Assembly (NCBI GenBank): GCA_036723735.1
Contig: DAIMGT010000016.1
Location: forward strand, 1-55,056
Direction of reading: 5' to 3'
Source: UBA4656 sp002405525
GTDB taxonomy: Bacteria; Pseudomonadota; Gammaproteobacteria; Xanthomonadales; Ahniellaceae
DNA length: 55,056 nt
A model generated the notes under the pieces. That model had not been told where the DNA came from. It did no database searches and worked only from the letters and a program-made list of their open reading frames with translations. Of the stretch, positions 28,021 through 37,435 are shown in pieces (positions within the stretch are counted from its first letter, which is position 1; every line of letters starts with the position of its first letter). A program made the position numbers and the translations under genes.

Positions 28021-29232
28021 ATGACGCGATTCGCGCTACTGCTGTCCATCCTGATCACCGCGCCCGCCGCCGCGGCCGACGACCCGGCGCTGGCCCACGC
28101 CCGCGAACTGCTCTCGCGCGTGATCCTGGTCGACGGCCACAACGACCTGCCGTGGGCGGTCCGCAGCGACAAGGAATACCCGAACGACCTCGATGCCTGG
28201 GACCTGCGCCGACCCACCCGCGGCGACACCGACCTCGCGCGGCTGCGCGCCGGCGGCGTCGGCGCGCAGTTCTGGTCGGTCTACATCCCGGGCGAGGCGG
28301 CGGGCGGCTTCGCGCGCACCCAGCTGGAGCAGATCGAACTCGCGCGACGCATGATCGACCGCTACCCGGAGGCACTGGGCTTCGCCACCCGCAGCGATGA
28401 CGTGCTGGCCGAACATCGCGCCGGCCGCATCGCCTCGCTGCTGGGCATCGAGGGCGGGCATGCGATCGAGAACTCGCTCGGCGTACTGCGCGCTTACCAC
28501 ACGCTCGGCGTGCGCTACATGACGCTGACCCACAACAGTCACACCGACTGGGCCGACGCGGCGGCCATGGTGCCGGCCCGCCACGGCGGGCTCACCGATT
28601 TCGGCGGCGAGATCGTGCGTGAGATGAACCGCCTCGGCATGATCGTCGACCTCGCGCACACCGCGGAAGCCACCATGCACGACGCGCTGGACGCGACGCA
28701 GTCGCCGGTGATGTTCTCGCACGCCAACGCGCGCGCGGTCTGCGACGTGCCGCGCAACGTCCCGGACTCGGTGCTGGCTCGGCTGTCGGCCAACGGCGGG
28801 GTGGTGATGGTGACCTTCGTCGCCGGCTTCGTGTCGCCGGAGGTGGCGAAGATCACGCAGCCGGCGATGGCGCGCTACCGCGTGATGCTGCAGAAAGCGA
28901 AGGACCCGACCGACCGCCAGCGCATCTACGACGAGGTGTTCGGCAAGCTTGTGCTGCCGAAGGGCACCATCGCCCAGGTTGCCGACCACATCGACCACGT
29001 GCGCAAGGTGGCCGGCGTCGACCACGTCGGCATCGGCGGCGACTTCGACGGCAACGACCTGTGGCCGGAGGGCCTCGATGACGTTTCGACCTACCCGCGC
29101 CTGTTCGCCGAACTCATCCGCCGCGGCTGGTCCGACGAGGACCTCGCCAAGCTCGCCGGCGGCAACATCCTGCGCGTGATGCGCGCCAACGAGGCGGTGG
29201 CCGCGCGCCTGCAGCGCGAACGGCCGCTCTGA
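28021..29232 (+). CDS. membrane dipeptidase (M19, renal dipeptidase type), exported
   Basis: 403 residues. Signal peptide MTRFALLLSILITAPAAAAD. Zinc dipeptidase signatures: HND at residues 40-42 (DGHNDLPWAVR), LGIEGGHAIENSL, MTLTHNSHTDWAD, VDLAHTAEATM, FSHANARAV and GIGGDFDG. It cleaves dipeptides, some relatives also D-amino-acid-containing or dehydropeptides. Location is predicted to be periplasmic or extracellular. CTCCGGAG precedes the ATG, and the gene follows ltaE by 17 bp. Confidence 0.93.
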   Translation: MTRFALLLSILITAPAAAADDPALAHARELLSRVILVDGHNDLPWAVRSDKEYPNDLDAWDLRRPTRGDTDLARLRAGGVGAQFWSVYIPGEAAGGFARTQLEQIELARRMIDRYPEALGFATRSDDVLAEHRAGRIASLLGIEGGHAIENSLGVLRAYHTLGVRYMTLTHNSHTDWADAAAMVPARHGGLTDFGGEIVREMNRLGMIVDLAHTAEATMHDALDATQSPVMFSHANARAVCDVPRNVPDSVLARLSANGGVVMVTFVAGFVSPEVAKITQPAMARYRVMLQKAKDPTDRQRIYDEVFGKLVLPKGTIAQVADHIDHVRKVAGVDHVGIGGDFDGNDLWPEGLDDVSTYPRLFAELIRRGWSDEDLAKLAGGNILRVMRANEAVAARLQRERPL

Positions 29233-29257
29233 GCGCGGCCGCCGCGCGCGCCGTGGG

Positions 29258-31918
29258 TCAGGGTTCGAAGCCGTTGCGGAATACCAGGCCCGCGACATCG
29301 ACCTGCAGGTCGAACGACTGCACGCGGCTGGCGCCGCAGGCATCGGTGGTGGTGACGCGGACGGGAAAGATGCCGGAGGTCGTGCCGGCAGTCACCGCGA
29401 CCACGCCGGCGGCGTTCACCGACAGCGTGCCGCCGCCCGCCAGGGTGGCCGGAGCCACCACGGTGGTGGCGAGGTTGCCGTCGGGGTCGGCCGGAGCGGC
29501 CGCCGGCGAAACGGTGGTCGAGGCGCCAGACCCGACCAGGGTGTTCGGATACAGGCCGAGCGTCGGAGCGCGGTTGGTGGACACGTTGACGTTGACGCTG
29601 GTCGTGGTGGTCGCACCCTGCGCGTCGCTGACGGTGATCTGGACCGGATAGCTGCGCGCGCCGCTGGTCGGCGCGACCAGGCTGCACGCTGCGGTGGCCG
29701 AAAGGCCGACGCTGCCGGCGCTGTTGCTCGCCGCGACGGTGAGTTCCGGCGGCGTGCCGGCGGCGGCGACCGCCAGCGAACCGGCCGCGTCCTGGGCGTC
29801 CGCGACGGATGCCACCACCGCGTTCGCCGAGCCGCCTTGGCGCACCGACACGCTGCTGCCGTTGGGAGTGATCGACGGCGCGGCGTTGCCCGCACTGGTG
29901 ATCGCGAAATCGGCGTCCGAGACATCGAAGAAGATGTTGCCGACTGCCTCGATGCGAACGCGCGCGCGGTTGGTCGCGGCCGTGTTCGCCGGCACGGTCA
30001 CGCTGGCGCTGCCGCTGTTCGGCGTGCTGGCGGAGAGCACCACCGGGAAGGTCGCGCCGCCGTCCACGGACAGTGTGAGGCGCACGTTGGCGGTGCTGAC
30101 CGGCGCCGCGCTGGTGCCGGCCACGTCCCAGCTCACGGTCTGCGTGCTGCCGGCCGCCCACGACACGGTGGTGTTGGGCGCGTTGACGCGGAAGGGTCCT
30201 GCGGCGGCAACCGTCACCGCCAGCGCAGCCTCGTTGGTGCCGCCACCGCCGGCGCGGTTGTCGCGCGCAGTGACGCGGAAGTTGAGGGTCCGCGCCGCCG
30301 CGGGCAGAGTCTCGCCGGCATAGAAGGCCGGCGACGTCGTGCCGGGCAGCGACGCGGTCGCCGGCACCACGTTGGCGTTGCCGAGGATGAAGCGAACGTC
30401 AGGGAAGACGCGGCTCGGACCACGCGCCGGCGCGAGCGGGCGCAGGATGGGGCGCGTGCCGTTGTCGACCAGCCCGCCACCGCTGGTCGCGGCGCCGAGG
30501 TCGTACTGCTCCCAAAGCCAGGTCAGGGTGTCGCCATCGATATCGCTGCCGGTCGCCACGAGCGTGAACGGGGTCAGGCGCGGAATGGTGACGGGCGCCG
30601 GCGCGGTGACCGTGGGCGGGGCGTTGCCGGTGGCGCTCGACACGCCGCAGGCGCCGCCGCCGGTGGAGGTGAAGGCGAGGATGCGATCGAGGCTGTGGCG
30701 ATGGAAGTGGTCCTCGCTGTTGGGCTGCAGGTCCTCGGAGTCGCAGATGCCGGCGTAGGCCATGATGGTCACGCCGCTGCCGGTCTCGTACGCGGAGCCG
30801 CCCGAACGGTTGCCGCCGCCGCACGCGCCCGCCGAACTGTTGAAGGTGTGCGGTGCGTCGAACTGGTGGCCGATCTCGTGCGCGACGTAGTCGATGTCGT
30901 AGGCGTCACCGACCGGCGCGCCGGACCCGGTGACGCCCTGGGCCTTCGAACCGGCGAAGCAGACCGATCCCTGGGCGGCGACGCCACCGCCCCCGGTGCT
31001 GAACACGTGCCCGATATCGTAGTTGGCGCTGCCGATCACGCTGTCGAGGTTCGACTGGTTCTCGCCCAGCAAGGTGAACCCGTCGTCATTGGTGTAGGGA
31101 TCGGTGACGCCATTGGTGTAGACGATGCGGTCGTTGTTGGCCACCAGCACCATGCGCACGGAGACCTCGCGCTCGTAGATGCCGTTGACGCGGTTGATCG
31201 TCGACACGATCGCGCCCAGCCCGGCGGCAACGGTGCCGCCGTGGAAGCCCGTGTACTCGCCGGTCGCGGCCACGGCGAGGCGATAGGTGCGCAGCGTCGC
31301 CCCCGAGGACACCTTGGGCGCGCCGAGATGGGGCGCGAAGTGCGGCGCGTCCTGCGCCTTGGCGGCGGTCGCATCGAGCACCTGGCAACTGCGCACCGGG
31401 GCGTCGCCGCGCGCATGCTCGGCGCGCAGGTAGGCGATGTGGTGCACGCGGTCGCCGGACTGCCACGGGTCGACGTACCAGCTGCCGCCGGCCGTGAGGA
31501 CCTGCGCGCGGAAGCCCGCGGGCGTGAGGTCGAAGCGCACGCTGGCCGCCGGGTCGTCCACGCCCTGCCCCATCCAGGTGCGGATCTCGGGGAAGCGCGC
31601 CGCCAGTGCGGGTGCCATGACCGGAGACTCGACCACGCGAAAGCGCGCGAAACCGCCGTCCGGATGCGGCAGCAGGACCTCCAGCGGACTGTGCCGCGCC
31701 GCGACCGCCGATTCCGGCGGCGCGGCAGCGAGCCAGCCGCGCAACGCGGATTCGTCCAGCGCCAGCGTGCGGAAGCGGCGCGGCGCCAGCAGCCGCGCGC
31801 CACGCTCGACGATGGCTTCGGGCTCGACGTCTCGCCAGGCCGCGGCCGAAGACTGCGACGCGGCGTGCGAGGACGAAAGACCGGCGGCCAGCAGGCCGGC
31901 GGCGAGGATGGCGCGCAT
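29258..31918 (-). CDS. secreted reprolysin-type (M12) zinc metalloprotease with GFEP tail
   Basis: 886 residues. Signal peptide 1-23 (MRAILAAGLLAAGLSSSHAAS), a pro-region to about 195, then a metzincin domain about 200-450: LRTYRLAVAATGEYT, VSTINRVNGIYEREVSVRM, the zinc site HEIGHQFDAPH (residues 347-357), and Met-turn IMAYAGICD. Ig/FN3-like domains follow (about 470-860), and it ends AGLVFRNGFEP. Proteins of this type are secreted endopeptidases. ATG 31918 is chosen because it starts the signal peptide. A TATACT -10 candidate at 31975-31970 lies in the 64-bp gap after the HAD gene on the same strand, so it may have its own promoter. Confidence 0.88.
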   Translation of the reverse strand: MRAILAAGLLAAGLSSSHAASQSSAAAWRDVEPEAIVERGARLLAPRRFRTLALDESALRGWLAAAPPESAVAARHSPLEVLLPHPDGGFARFRVVESPVMAPALAARFPEIRTWMGQGVDDPAASVRFDLTPAGFRAQVLTAGGSWYVDPWQSGDRVHHIAYLRAEHARGDAPVRSCQVLDATAAKAQDAPHFAPHLGAPKVSSGATLRTYRLAVAATGEYTGFHGGTVAAGLGAIVSTINRVNGIYEREVSVRMVLVANNDRIVYTNGVTDPYTNDDGFTLLGENQSNLDSVIGSANYDIGHVFSTGGGGVAAQGSVCFAGSKAQGVTGSGAPVGDAYDIDYVAHEIGHQFDAPHTFNSSAGACGGGNRSGGSAYETGSGVTIMAYAGICDSEDLQPNSEDHFHRHSLDRILAFTSTGGGACGVSSATGNAPPTVTAPAPVTIPRLTPFTLVATGSDIDGDTLTWLWEQYDLGAATSGGGLVDNGTRPILRPLAPARGPSRVFPDVRFILGNANVVPATASLPGTTSPAFYAGETLPAAARTLNFRVTARDNRAGGGGTNEAALAVTVAAAGPFRVNAPNTTVSWAAGSTQTVSWDVAGTSAAPVSTANVRLTLSVDGGATFPVVLSASTPNSGSASVTVPANTAATNRARVRIEAVGNIFFDVSDADFAITSAGNAAPSITPNGSSVSVRQGGSANAVVASVADAQDAAGSLAVAAAGTPPELTVAASNSAGSVGLSATAACSLVAPTSGARSYPVQITVSDAQGATTTTSVNVNVSTNRAPTLGLYPNTLVGSGASTTVSPAAAPADPDGNLATTVVAPATLAGGGTLSVNAAGVVAVTAGTTSGIFPVRVTTTDACGASRVQSFDLQVDVAGLVFRNGFEP

Positions 31919-31969
31919 GTCGTTTTTCCCCGGAGAAATTGGTTGCAGCGCGCCGCCGCGCGTCGGGAA

Positions 31970-31975
31970 AGTATA
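31970..31975 (-). promoter_or_regulatory. candidate -10 box of the M12 protease gene
   Basis: TATACT on the minus strand 51 bp upstream of the ATG; the leader contains CTCCGGGG as a ribosome site. No -35 recognised. Confidence 0.4.
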
Positions 31976-31982
31976 GGTGCGC

Positions 31983-32684
31983 TCAGCCGAAAGCGCGCAG
32001 GGCCGCGGGCACGGCCGCGAGCGCTTCCACCACCGCCACCCGCGAATGCCCGGCTTCGAGGCCATGCTCGCGCTCCAGCGCCCAGGTCACGGGATAGGGC
32101 ACATGCACGCCGAAGCCTCCGAGGCGCACCACCGGTTCGATGTCCGAGCGCATCGAGTTGCCGACCATCGCGAAGCGCGCGGCGTCGATGCTGAACTCCT
32201 CGAACAGGCGCGCGTAGGTCGGCGGGTCCTTCTCGGACACGATCTCGATCCGGTGGAAGAGATCGGCCAGGCCCGACTGACGCACCTTGGCTTCCTGGTG
32301 GAACAGGTCGCCCTTGGTGATCAGCACCACGCGATGGCGTTGCGCGACCTCGGCCACCGCCTCGCGCACCCCGGGCAACAGTTCCACCGGGTGGGCGAGG
32401 ATCTCCTTGCCCAGCCCGACCAGGCGATGGATGTCCGCTGCGCTGATGCGCTCGCCGGTCAGTTCCACGGCGGTCTCGATCATCGACAGGGTCATGCCCT
32501 TGGCGCCGTAGCCGAAGACCTTAATGTTGCGCCGCTCGGTGGCCAGCAGGCGGTCGTGCACGGACGCGTCGGCGAGGTCGAGGTAGGCGCCGAGGATACG
32601 CTCGAACTCGGCGTGCGCGGCCTGGAAGTGGATCTCGCTGTGCCAGAGCGTGTCGTCTGCGTCGAAGCCCACGAGATCGAGCAT
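31983..32684 (-). CDS. HAD-superfamily hydrolase (phosphatase, YjjG-like)
   Basis: 233 residues. HAD motif I is DADDT at residues 8-12 (nucleophile Asp8, acid/base Asp10), motif II/III ITKGD with the Lys, and motif IV GNSMRSD. An alpha-helical cap between about 15 and 95 places it with HAD subfamily I, as in YjjG nucleotidases or phosphoglycolate phosphatase relatives. Physiological substrate is not predictable. It is divergent from the NnrU-like gene with 62 bp between starts. Confidence 0.87.
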   Translation of the reverse strand: MLDLVGFDADDTLWHSEIHFQAAHAEFERILGAYLDLADASVHDRLLATERRNIKVFGYGAKGMTLSMIETAVELTGERISAADIHRLVGLGKEILAHPVELLPGVREAVAEVAQRHRVVLITKGDLFHQEAKVRQSGLADLFHRIEIVSEKDPPTYARLFEEFSIDAARFAMVGNSMRSDIEPVVRLGGFGVHVPYPVTWALEREHGLEAGHSRVAVVEALAAVPAALRAFG

Positions 32685-32712
32685 GGCGTATCCCTGGCGC
32701 GGTCTGGACCGT

Positions 32713-32718
32713 TAGGAT
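32713..32718 (+). promoter_or_regulatory. candidate -10 box of the NnrU-like gene
   Basis: TAGGAT 28 bp upstream of ATG 32747 in the short divergent spacer. Confidence 0.35.
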
Positions 32719-32746
32719 AACGGACGACGCCACCGGGATAGACTCC

Positions 32747-33322
32747 ATGACCGAACTGATCGCCGGCCTCGTGCTGTTCCTCGGCATGCACTCCACGTCC
32801 ATCGTGGCGCCTGCGTTGCGCGACCGCCTGGCCGCCCGCGGCCGCGGCATCCCGTGGCGGCTCGCCTATTCGCTGGTGTCGATCGCGGGCTTCGTGCTGA
32901 TCGTGCGCGGATACGCCGACGCCCGGCTGTCGCCGGAACTGCTCTATTCACCGCCCGGCTGGACGCGGCACCTGCTGGCAACCCTGATGCTGCCGGTGTT
33001 CCCGCTGCTGCTCGCAGCCTACCTGCCGGGCCGCATCAAGGCCGCGGCCGGCGGCCACCCGATGCTGGTGGCGACCAAGCTCTGGGCGGTGGGGCATCTG
33101 CTCGGCACCACCACGGTGGCGGACGCCGTGCTGTTCGGGTCGATTCTGGCCTGGGCGGTGGCGGACTTCATCTCCGCGAGGCGCCGGGCGCCGCGCGCCA
33201 TCCCCGGCGCGCCGCCTGCGCGCTGGAACGATGCGATCGCGGTGCTGCTGGGGCTCGCGCTCTACGGCGGCTTCGCCGGCTTCCTGCACCTGAAGTGGAT
33301 CGGCATCGCGCCATTCGGTTGA
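32747..33322 (+). CDS. NnrU-family membrane protein
   Basis: 191 residues with about five membrane helices. MTELIAGLVLFLGMHSTSI, the conserved RGIPWRLAYSLVSIAGFVLIVRGYADAR, WTRHLLATLMLPVFPLLLAAYLPGRIK and HPMLVATKLWAVGHLL are typical of NnrU, a family first linked to nitric-oxide/nitrite metabolism but widespread in genomes without denitrification. The exact role is unknown. It is 13 bp upstream of the Nudix gene and probably co-transcribed with it. Confidence 0.9.
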   Translation: MTELIAGLVLFLGMHSTSIVAPALRDRLAARGRGIPWRLAYSLVSIAGFVLIVRGYADARLSPELLYSPPGWTRHLLATLMLPVFPLLLAAYLPGRIKAAAGGHPMLVATKLWAVGHLLGTTTVADAVLFGSILAWAVADFISARRRAPRAIPGAPPARWNDAIAVLLGLALYGGFAGFLHLKWIGIAPFG

Positions 33323-33335
33323 GCGCGCATCGGCC

Positions 33336-33821
33336 ATGCCCTACACGCCGATCGTCGCCACGCTGGGCTACGTGCTGTCGCCGGATCGCACGCGCGTGCT
33401 GATGGTCCACCGCAATGCGCGCCCCGACGACCACCACCTCGGCAAGTACAACGGCCTCGGCGGCAAGCTGGAGCCACACGAGGACGTGGTCACCGGCATG
33501 CGGCGCGAGATCCGCGAGGAAGCCGGCATCGACTGCCTCGACATGCAGCTGCGCGGAACCATCTCCTGGCCCGGCTTCGGCAGGCGCGGCGAGGACTGGC
33601 TCGGCTTTCTGTTCGTGATCACCGGCTTCGAAGGCACGGCGCCGCCGCGCAACGCCGAAGGCGACCTCGAATGGATCGAGATCGCGCGCGTGCCCGACCT
33701 GCCGCTGTGGGAGGGCGACCGCCAGTTCCTGCCCTTGGTGTTCGATGCCGACCCGCGCCCCTTCCACGGCGTGATGCCGTACCGCGAGGGGCGGATGGTT
33801 TCGTGGGCTTACTCGCGGTGA
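33336..33821 (+). CDS. Nudix hydrolase (8-oxo-dGTP diphosphatase type)
   Basis: 161 residues. A full Nudix box runs from Gly43 to Ile65 (G-x5-E49-x7-R57-E-I-R-E61-E62-A-G-I), preceded by KYNGLGGKLEPHED. The KYNGLGGK and PFHGVMPY contexts resemble MutT/MTH1-like enzymes that hydrolyse oxidised purine nucleotides. Starts 13 bp after the NnrU-like gene. It ends 27 bp before the scaffold gap. Confidence 0.9.
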   Translation: MPYTPIVATLGYVLSPDRTRVLMVHRNARPDDHHLGKYNGLGGKLEPHEDVVTGMRREIREEAGIDCLDMQLRGTISWPGFGRRGEDWLGFLFVITGFEGTAPPRNAEGDLEWIEIARVPDLPLWEGDRQFLPLVFDADPRPFHGVMPYREGRMVSWAYSR

Positions 33822-33834
33822 GGGGCGTGGTGTT

Positions 33835-34124
33835 GGGCCCGAGGGCTTNNNNNNNNNNNNNNNNNNNNNNNNNNNNNNNNNNNNNNNNNNNNNNNNNNNN
33901 NNNNNNNNNNNNNNNNNNNNNNNNNNNNNNNNNNNNNNNNNNNNNNNNAGGGCTTAGGGTATAGGGCCCAGGGTACAGGGCCCAGCCGAAGGGGCCCGAT
34001 GCCGTCGAGGCAGCGACGGCCGACGAACAACCGCCGATGCGCGCACGCCGGAAACCGACAACCCAACGCCCTATACCCTGGGCCCTACACCCTCGGCCCT
34101 ACACCCTGGGCCCTACACCCTCGG
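33835..34124. repeat. minisatellite (14-bp units) in opposite orientations around the assembly gap
   Basis: Right of the gap, four perfect-register 14-bp units CCCTAYACCCTSGG run from 34069 to 34124. Nearer the gap, 33949-33982 holds the reverse orientation (TAGGGTATAGGG, CCCAGGGTACAGGG), and GGGCCCGAGGGCTT at 33835-33848 ends at the N run. The array is therefore inverted about a 70-80-bp unique core (33983-34068). No ORF is credible. Confidence 0.8.
33849..33948. other. assembly gap (100 N)
   Basis: Exactly 100 N, the conventional placeholder for a gap of unknown length. The flanks carry minisatellite sequence, which explains the assembly break. True spacing between the Nudix gene and the EF-hand gene is unknown. 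Confidence 0.99.
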
Positions 34125-34139
34125 CCCGTAGTGTCGGAC

Positions 34140-34166
34140 GGTGCAATTCGCTGCGCTCATTGCACC
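34140..34166. repeat. GGTGCAAT palindromic element
   Basis: 8-bp arms GGTGCAAT (34140-34147) and ATTGCACC (34159-34166) around an 11-nt loop. From general knowledge, palindromes of the type GGGTGCAAT...ATTGCACCC recur in many proteobacterial genomes. It lies about 80 bp downstream of the EF-hand gene. Confidence 0.6.
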
Positions 34167-34247
34167 CTACGCGTCTCGCGTTGAAGCGGGGGGGCACGCG
34201 CCGTGCCGGATCGCCGCGCGCGGGTGCGCGCAGGATGCGGGACCTCG

Positions 34248-34613
34248 TCAGCGGCCTCGACCGCGCGCCGCGCTGCGGCGCTCGCGCATGAAGCGCCGGA
34301 TCTCGTCGCGGTCCAGACTGCCGTCGCCATCGGCATCCGCCTGCGCAAAGCCTTCGGCCAGACGCGGGGCCACGCCGCCGATCTCCTCGCGGGTCCAGCG
34401 GCCATCGCCGTCACGATCGGCATCGGCGAGGCGACGCGCAATTTGTTGCCGACGATCCGACCGGGCCCCACCGTCGTCCGCTGCGGCGGACGGGGCTGGC
34501 GGGGCCTGGGAACCGGAAGCGGGCAGGGCGGGCGGCGGCGCTTGCCCCCGCAGGGCGGGGGCCGGCGACATCAGCGCGAACAGCAGCAGGGCATGACGGA
34601 AGGTGCAGGACAT
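34248..34613 (-). CDS. exported EF-hand calcium-binding protein
   Basis: 121 residues from ATG 34613 (MSCTFRHALLLFALMSPAPALRG signal peptide). After a Pro/Ala-rich linker there are two canonical EF-hand loops: residues 66-77 (D66, D68, D70, G71, E77) and 93-104 (D93, D95, D97, G98, E104). The C terminus is Arg-rich. Likely a periplasmic or secreted Ca2+-binding protein. It follows the BNR-repeat exoprotein gene by 78 bp on the same strand. An in-frame start at 34637 adds 8 residues and is less likely. Confidence 0.8.
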   Translation of the reverse strand: MSCTFRHALLLFALMSPAPALRGQAPPPALPASGSQAPPAPSAAADDGGARSDRRQQIARRLADADRDGDGRWTREEIGGVAPRLAEGFAQADADGDGSLDRDEIRRFMRERRSAARGRGR

Positions 34614-34691
34614 CGGGCGTTCTCCGGGACGGGTCACTCAGGACAACGCGTGAACTACGGCGCGGTTGACCGTCGGTGATCCGCGCTGCGC

Positions 34692-37298
34692 CTACCGGGC
34701 CGCCGGCTCGAAGCCGCTCGCGAACAGGCCGTCGTTGGTCAACGGCAGCGGCCACACCCACGCACCACGCGAGCGGGTCCACACGGCCAGCGTGGTGAAG
34801 CCACGATCGTAGGTCATGTCCCAGATCATCACGTTCGGCAGACCGGTGTGGAGCTGCCACACGACCGGATCGGCGTTGACGTCATCGGTGAAGAAAAGAC
34901 CCCAGTCAGTGCCGGCGAACACCTGCTGCGGGATGTTCGGGTTCACGATCACGCTGTTGACGTAGATGTTGGGCAGGTTGCCGCTGGCGTTGCGCCAGGT
35001 GAACGATCCGCAGTTGGCGGTGCAGGTGACCTGGAACACGCGACCGGGCGTGGCCGGCGTGTTCTGATCGAAGCCGCCGACCGCGGCATAGCCGATCAGC
35101 GGGTTCACCGGGTCCAGGAACACGTCCATCACCGGGCGGTTCGGCAGCACCGTGTTGCCGCCGGTGACGTTCACCCAGGTGGCCGAATCCGCGACATCCT
35201 GGCCCAGGTTGAAGCCGATCGCGACGTTGCCGTCGTTGGTGCCGGCGATCGCCACCGTCGGCGTGCTGGTGGCATAGGCCACCTGGTTGATGAAGGATCG
35301 CCCACCGAGCGTGCCCTTGGTCAGGTTCGGGCTGTTCGGCTTCCAGCCGGTGGTCGGCACCCCACCGGTCACGCTCTCCCACACCCGGTTGGAGCCCGCG
35401 ATGATGCGCCCGCAGCCGGTGGCCGCAGGGCAGCCCGTGGTCTCGCCGCCGAATCGGTAGAGGTCGAAATTGGTCAGGAAAGTCTTGGTGTCGGCACCCC
35501 AGCCGGACGGCGAAGCCGACACCGTGGTGGTGCCCTGCGCGGTCGAGGTGACGCGGATCGATCCGTTCTGGCTGGAGTAGTACCAGCGCTGACCCAGCAA
35601 CGGTTCGACGGCGGTGAAGATGCCGTCGCCACTGTTGCGCACGTTCCAGGCCTGGGCGCCAAAACTGCCACTGGTCCAGGTCGACACCATGCAGGAGTTG
35701 TCCTGCGCGCCGCCGACCGCGCCGGACGATGCCGCGGTGGCGAAGTTCGCGGTGAGTCCGCCGGAGTAGAACTCGATGGTGTTGAGCGTGGCGTTCAGCG
35801 ACACCCAGGCCGGCGGCGAGGCCAGCGCGTTGGCGGTGTAGTAAACGCCGCCGTCGGTGCCGATCAGCAGGCGGTTGGGATCGCCGGCGACGAAGGCGCG
35901 GCCGTGGTGGTCGACGTGCGGCGAGGTGCCCATGTTGACGAAGCCGCCACCGCCGGTGGTCGACCGGAACGTGTACAGCGCCGAAAGAATCACCGTGTTC
36001 GGGTCGGTGGGGCTCACCGTGACACCGGCGTTGTACCAGCTCTGCGTGCCCGCGCCGCTGACGTCGCCGACCTGCACCTGGGTCCAGGACGTGCCGGCGT
36101 CGGTGCTGCGCCAGACGCCGAGGATGTTGGGACTCGCGGCATCGATCTCCGCGACCTGCGCATACAGCACGCGGTCGTCGGATGGCGCCATCGCGAGGTC
36201 GATCCGGCCCAGCGGATTGGCCGGCGTCGGCGTGCCCTGCGCGCTGCCGGCGGGCCAGCCGTTGTCCGGACGCGAGATCGCCGCGAAGTCGGAGGGACAG
36301 CCGGAAGCCGGCATGGTGCCGCGCCAGATCCCGTTGGCGCCGTTGCGGTTGAGGTCGGGCTGCACCGGCGTCTCGAAGCCGCGGGTGCCGATGGCGACGA
36401 TGATCTCGGTGGTGGTGCCCACGTCGCGCATCAGCAGACCCGTGGTGTCCTGGCGCTGCGCGGCGAAACCGTTGGTCAGGCACGGCCCGGCCCAGGTCTC
36501 GCCGGCGTCGTAGCTGAGGTAGAGGCCGGTCTTGGTGCCGGCCACGACCTTGTTCGAGTCGTTGGGATCGACCGCCACCTTGCCGATCGCCTGGTACTGC
36601 GGAAAGCTGTTCGCGGAGGGCGGATAGAAGGGATTGAAGATGTCCGCGCCCTTCACCGTCCAGGTCTCGCCGCCGTCGGTGCTCTTGAGCACGCCGTTGG
36701 CGCCGAACGAGAACGAGCCGAAGCGCAGGTCGCCGGTGCCGGCGTAGAGCACGTCCGGGTTGTTGGGGTCGATGGTGAGGTCGCCGATCGCCGACGAACG
36801 GATCTCGGGAATGTTGTCGGTCTTGATCTGCCAGGTGGTGTTGGCGTCGCAGCAGTTGGTGGACTTCCAGATGCCGCCGCCGTCGGCGCCGCTCCAGGCG
36901 ATGGCCGGATTGCCGGGATGGGAGACCACCGCGTTGACGCGGCCGGCGAACCCGCCAGTGCCGCTGCCGCCCGACAGCAGCGGGCGTGGGCCCAGCGGGG
37001 TGAAGCGCACGGGGTCGAGCGCGGTGGCGGACTTGACCCGCGTCAGACGCGCGCCGTCAGGCTCCCCGCGCGGCACCTTGCGCCACTGCGCCGCGGCCTC
37101 GAGCAGCCAGTCCGGGCTGTAGTGGCCCGTCGGATACGTGGCCCGGTGGACCCAGAAGCCGGCCATTTCCGGCGCCTTGCCGATCTTCGGCGGGCGCTCG
37201 GGCACCGCATGCTCGCGCACGCCGTGGCCGGCAACGCCCACCACCAGGCCGAGCGCGAGGATCCCGAAGATCGCCCGCTCGCGATTGCGCTTGTCCAT
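34692..37298 (-). CDS. secreted BNR/sortilin-like repeat (sialidase-fold) protein with GFEP-type tail
   Basis: 868 residues from ATG 37298, preceded by a strong GGAGGTGCAGGA ribosome site. The N terminus has a short signal/anchor (AIFGILALGLVVGVAGH, about 9-25). Residues about 110-840 hold BNR/VPS10-like beta-propeller repeats (GIWKSTNCCD, STDGGETWTVKG, SYDAGETWAG, STDAGTSWTQVQ). Such exoproteins include glycosidases and peptidases, but no catalytic set is recognised. It ends GLFASGFEPAAR. GATACA at 37329-37324 is a possible -10. It is divergent from the S9 peptidase gene. Confidence 0.82.
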   Translation of the reverse strand: MDKRNRERAIFGILALGLVVGVAGHGVREHAVPERPPKIGKAPEMAGFWVHRATYPTGHYSPDWLLEAAAQWRKVPRGEPDGARLTRVKSATALDPVRFTPLGPRPLLSGGSGTGGFAGRVNAVVSHPGNPAIAWSGADGGGIWKSTNCCDANTTWQIKTDNIPEIRSSAIGDLTIDPNNPDVLYAGTGDLRFGSFSFGANGVLKSTDGGETWTVKGADIFNPFYPPSANSFPQYQAIGKVAVDPNDSNKVVAGTKTGLYLSYDAGETWAGPCLTNGFAAQRQDTTGLLMRDVGTTTEIIVAIGTRGFETPVQPDLNRNGANGIWRGTMPASGCPSDFAAISRPDNGWPAGSAQGTPTPANPLGRIDLAMAPSDDRVLYAQVAEIDAASPNILGVWRSTDAGTSWTQVQVGDVSGAGTQSWYNAGVTVSPTDPNTVILSALYTFRSTTGGGGFVNMGTSPHVDHHGRAFVAGDPNRLLIGTDGGVYYTANALASPPAWVSLNATLNTIEFYSGGLTANFATAASSGAVGGAQDNSCMVSTWTSGSFGAQAWNVRNSGDGIFTAVEPLLGQRWYYSSQNGSIRVTSTAQGTTTVSASPSGWGADTKTFLTNFDLYRFGGETTGCPAATGCGRIIAGSNRVWESVTGGVPTTGWKPNSPNLTKGTLGGRSFINQVAYATSTPTVAIAGTNDGNVAIGFNLGQDVADSATWVNVTGGNTVLPNRPVMDVFLDPVNPLIGYAAVGGFDQNTPATPGRVFQVTCTANCGSFTWRNASGNLPNIYVNSVIVNPNIPQQVFAGTDWGLFFTDDVNADPVVWQLHTGLPNVMIWDMTYDRGFTTLAVWTRSRGAWVWPLPLTNDGLFASGFEPAAR

Positions 37299-37435
37299 TC
37301 CTGCACCTCCCCGACCGCAAGGTTGTATCGGCCACACGCCCGGGCCGCAAGTGGCGGATGGCGCGGCGGAACGGGTCGACACCCGCATGCGGCCCGTGTT
37401 TCCATCGGGGTCCAGCCCCCGTCCTGGAGCCCCGC

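Noticed and set aside
33835..34124. CRISPR array
   Set aside because: Units are 14 bp and contiguous with no unique spacers, and they invert; this is a minisatellite.
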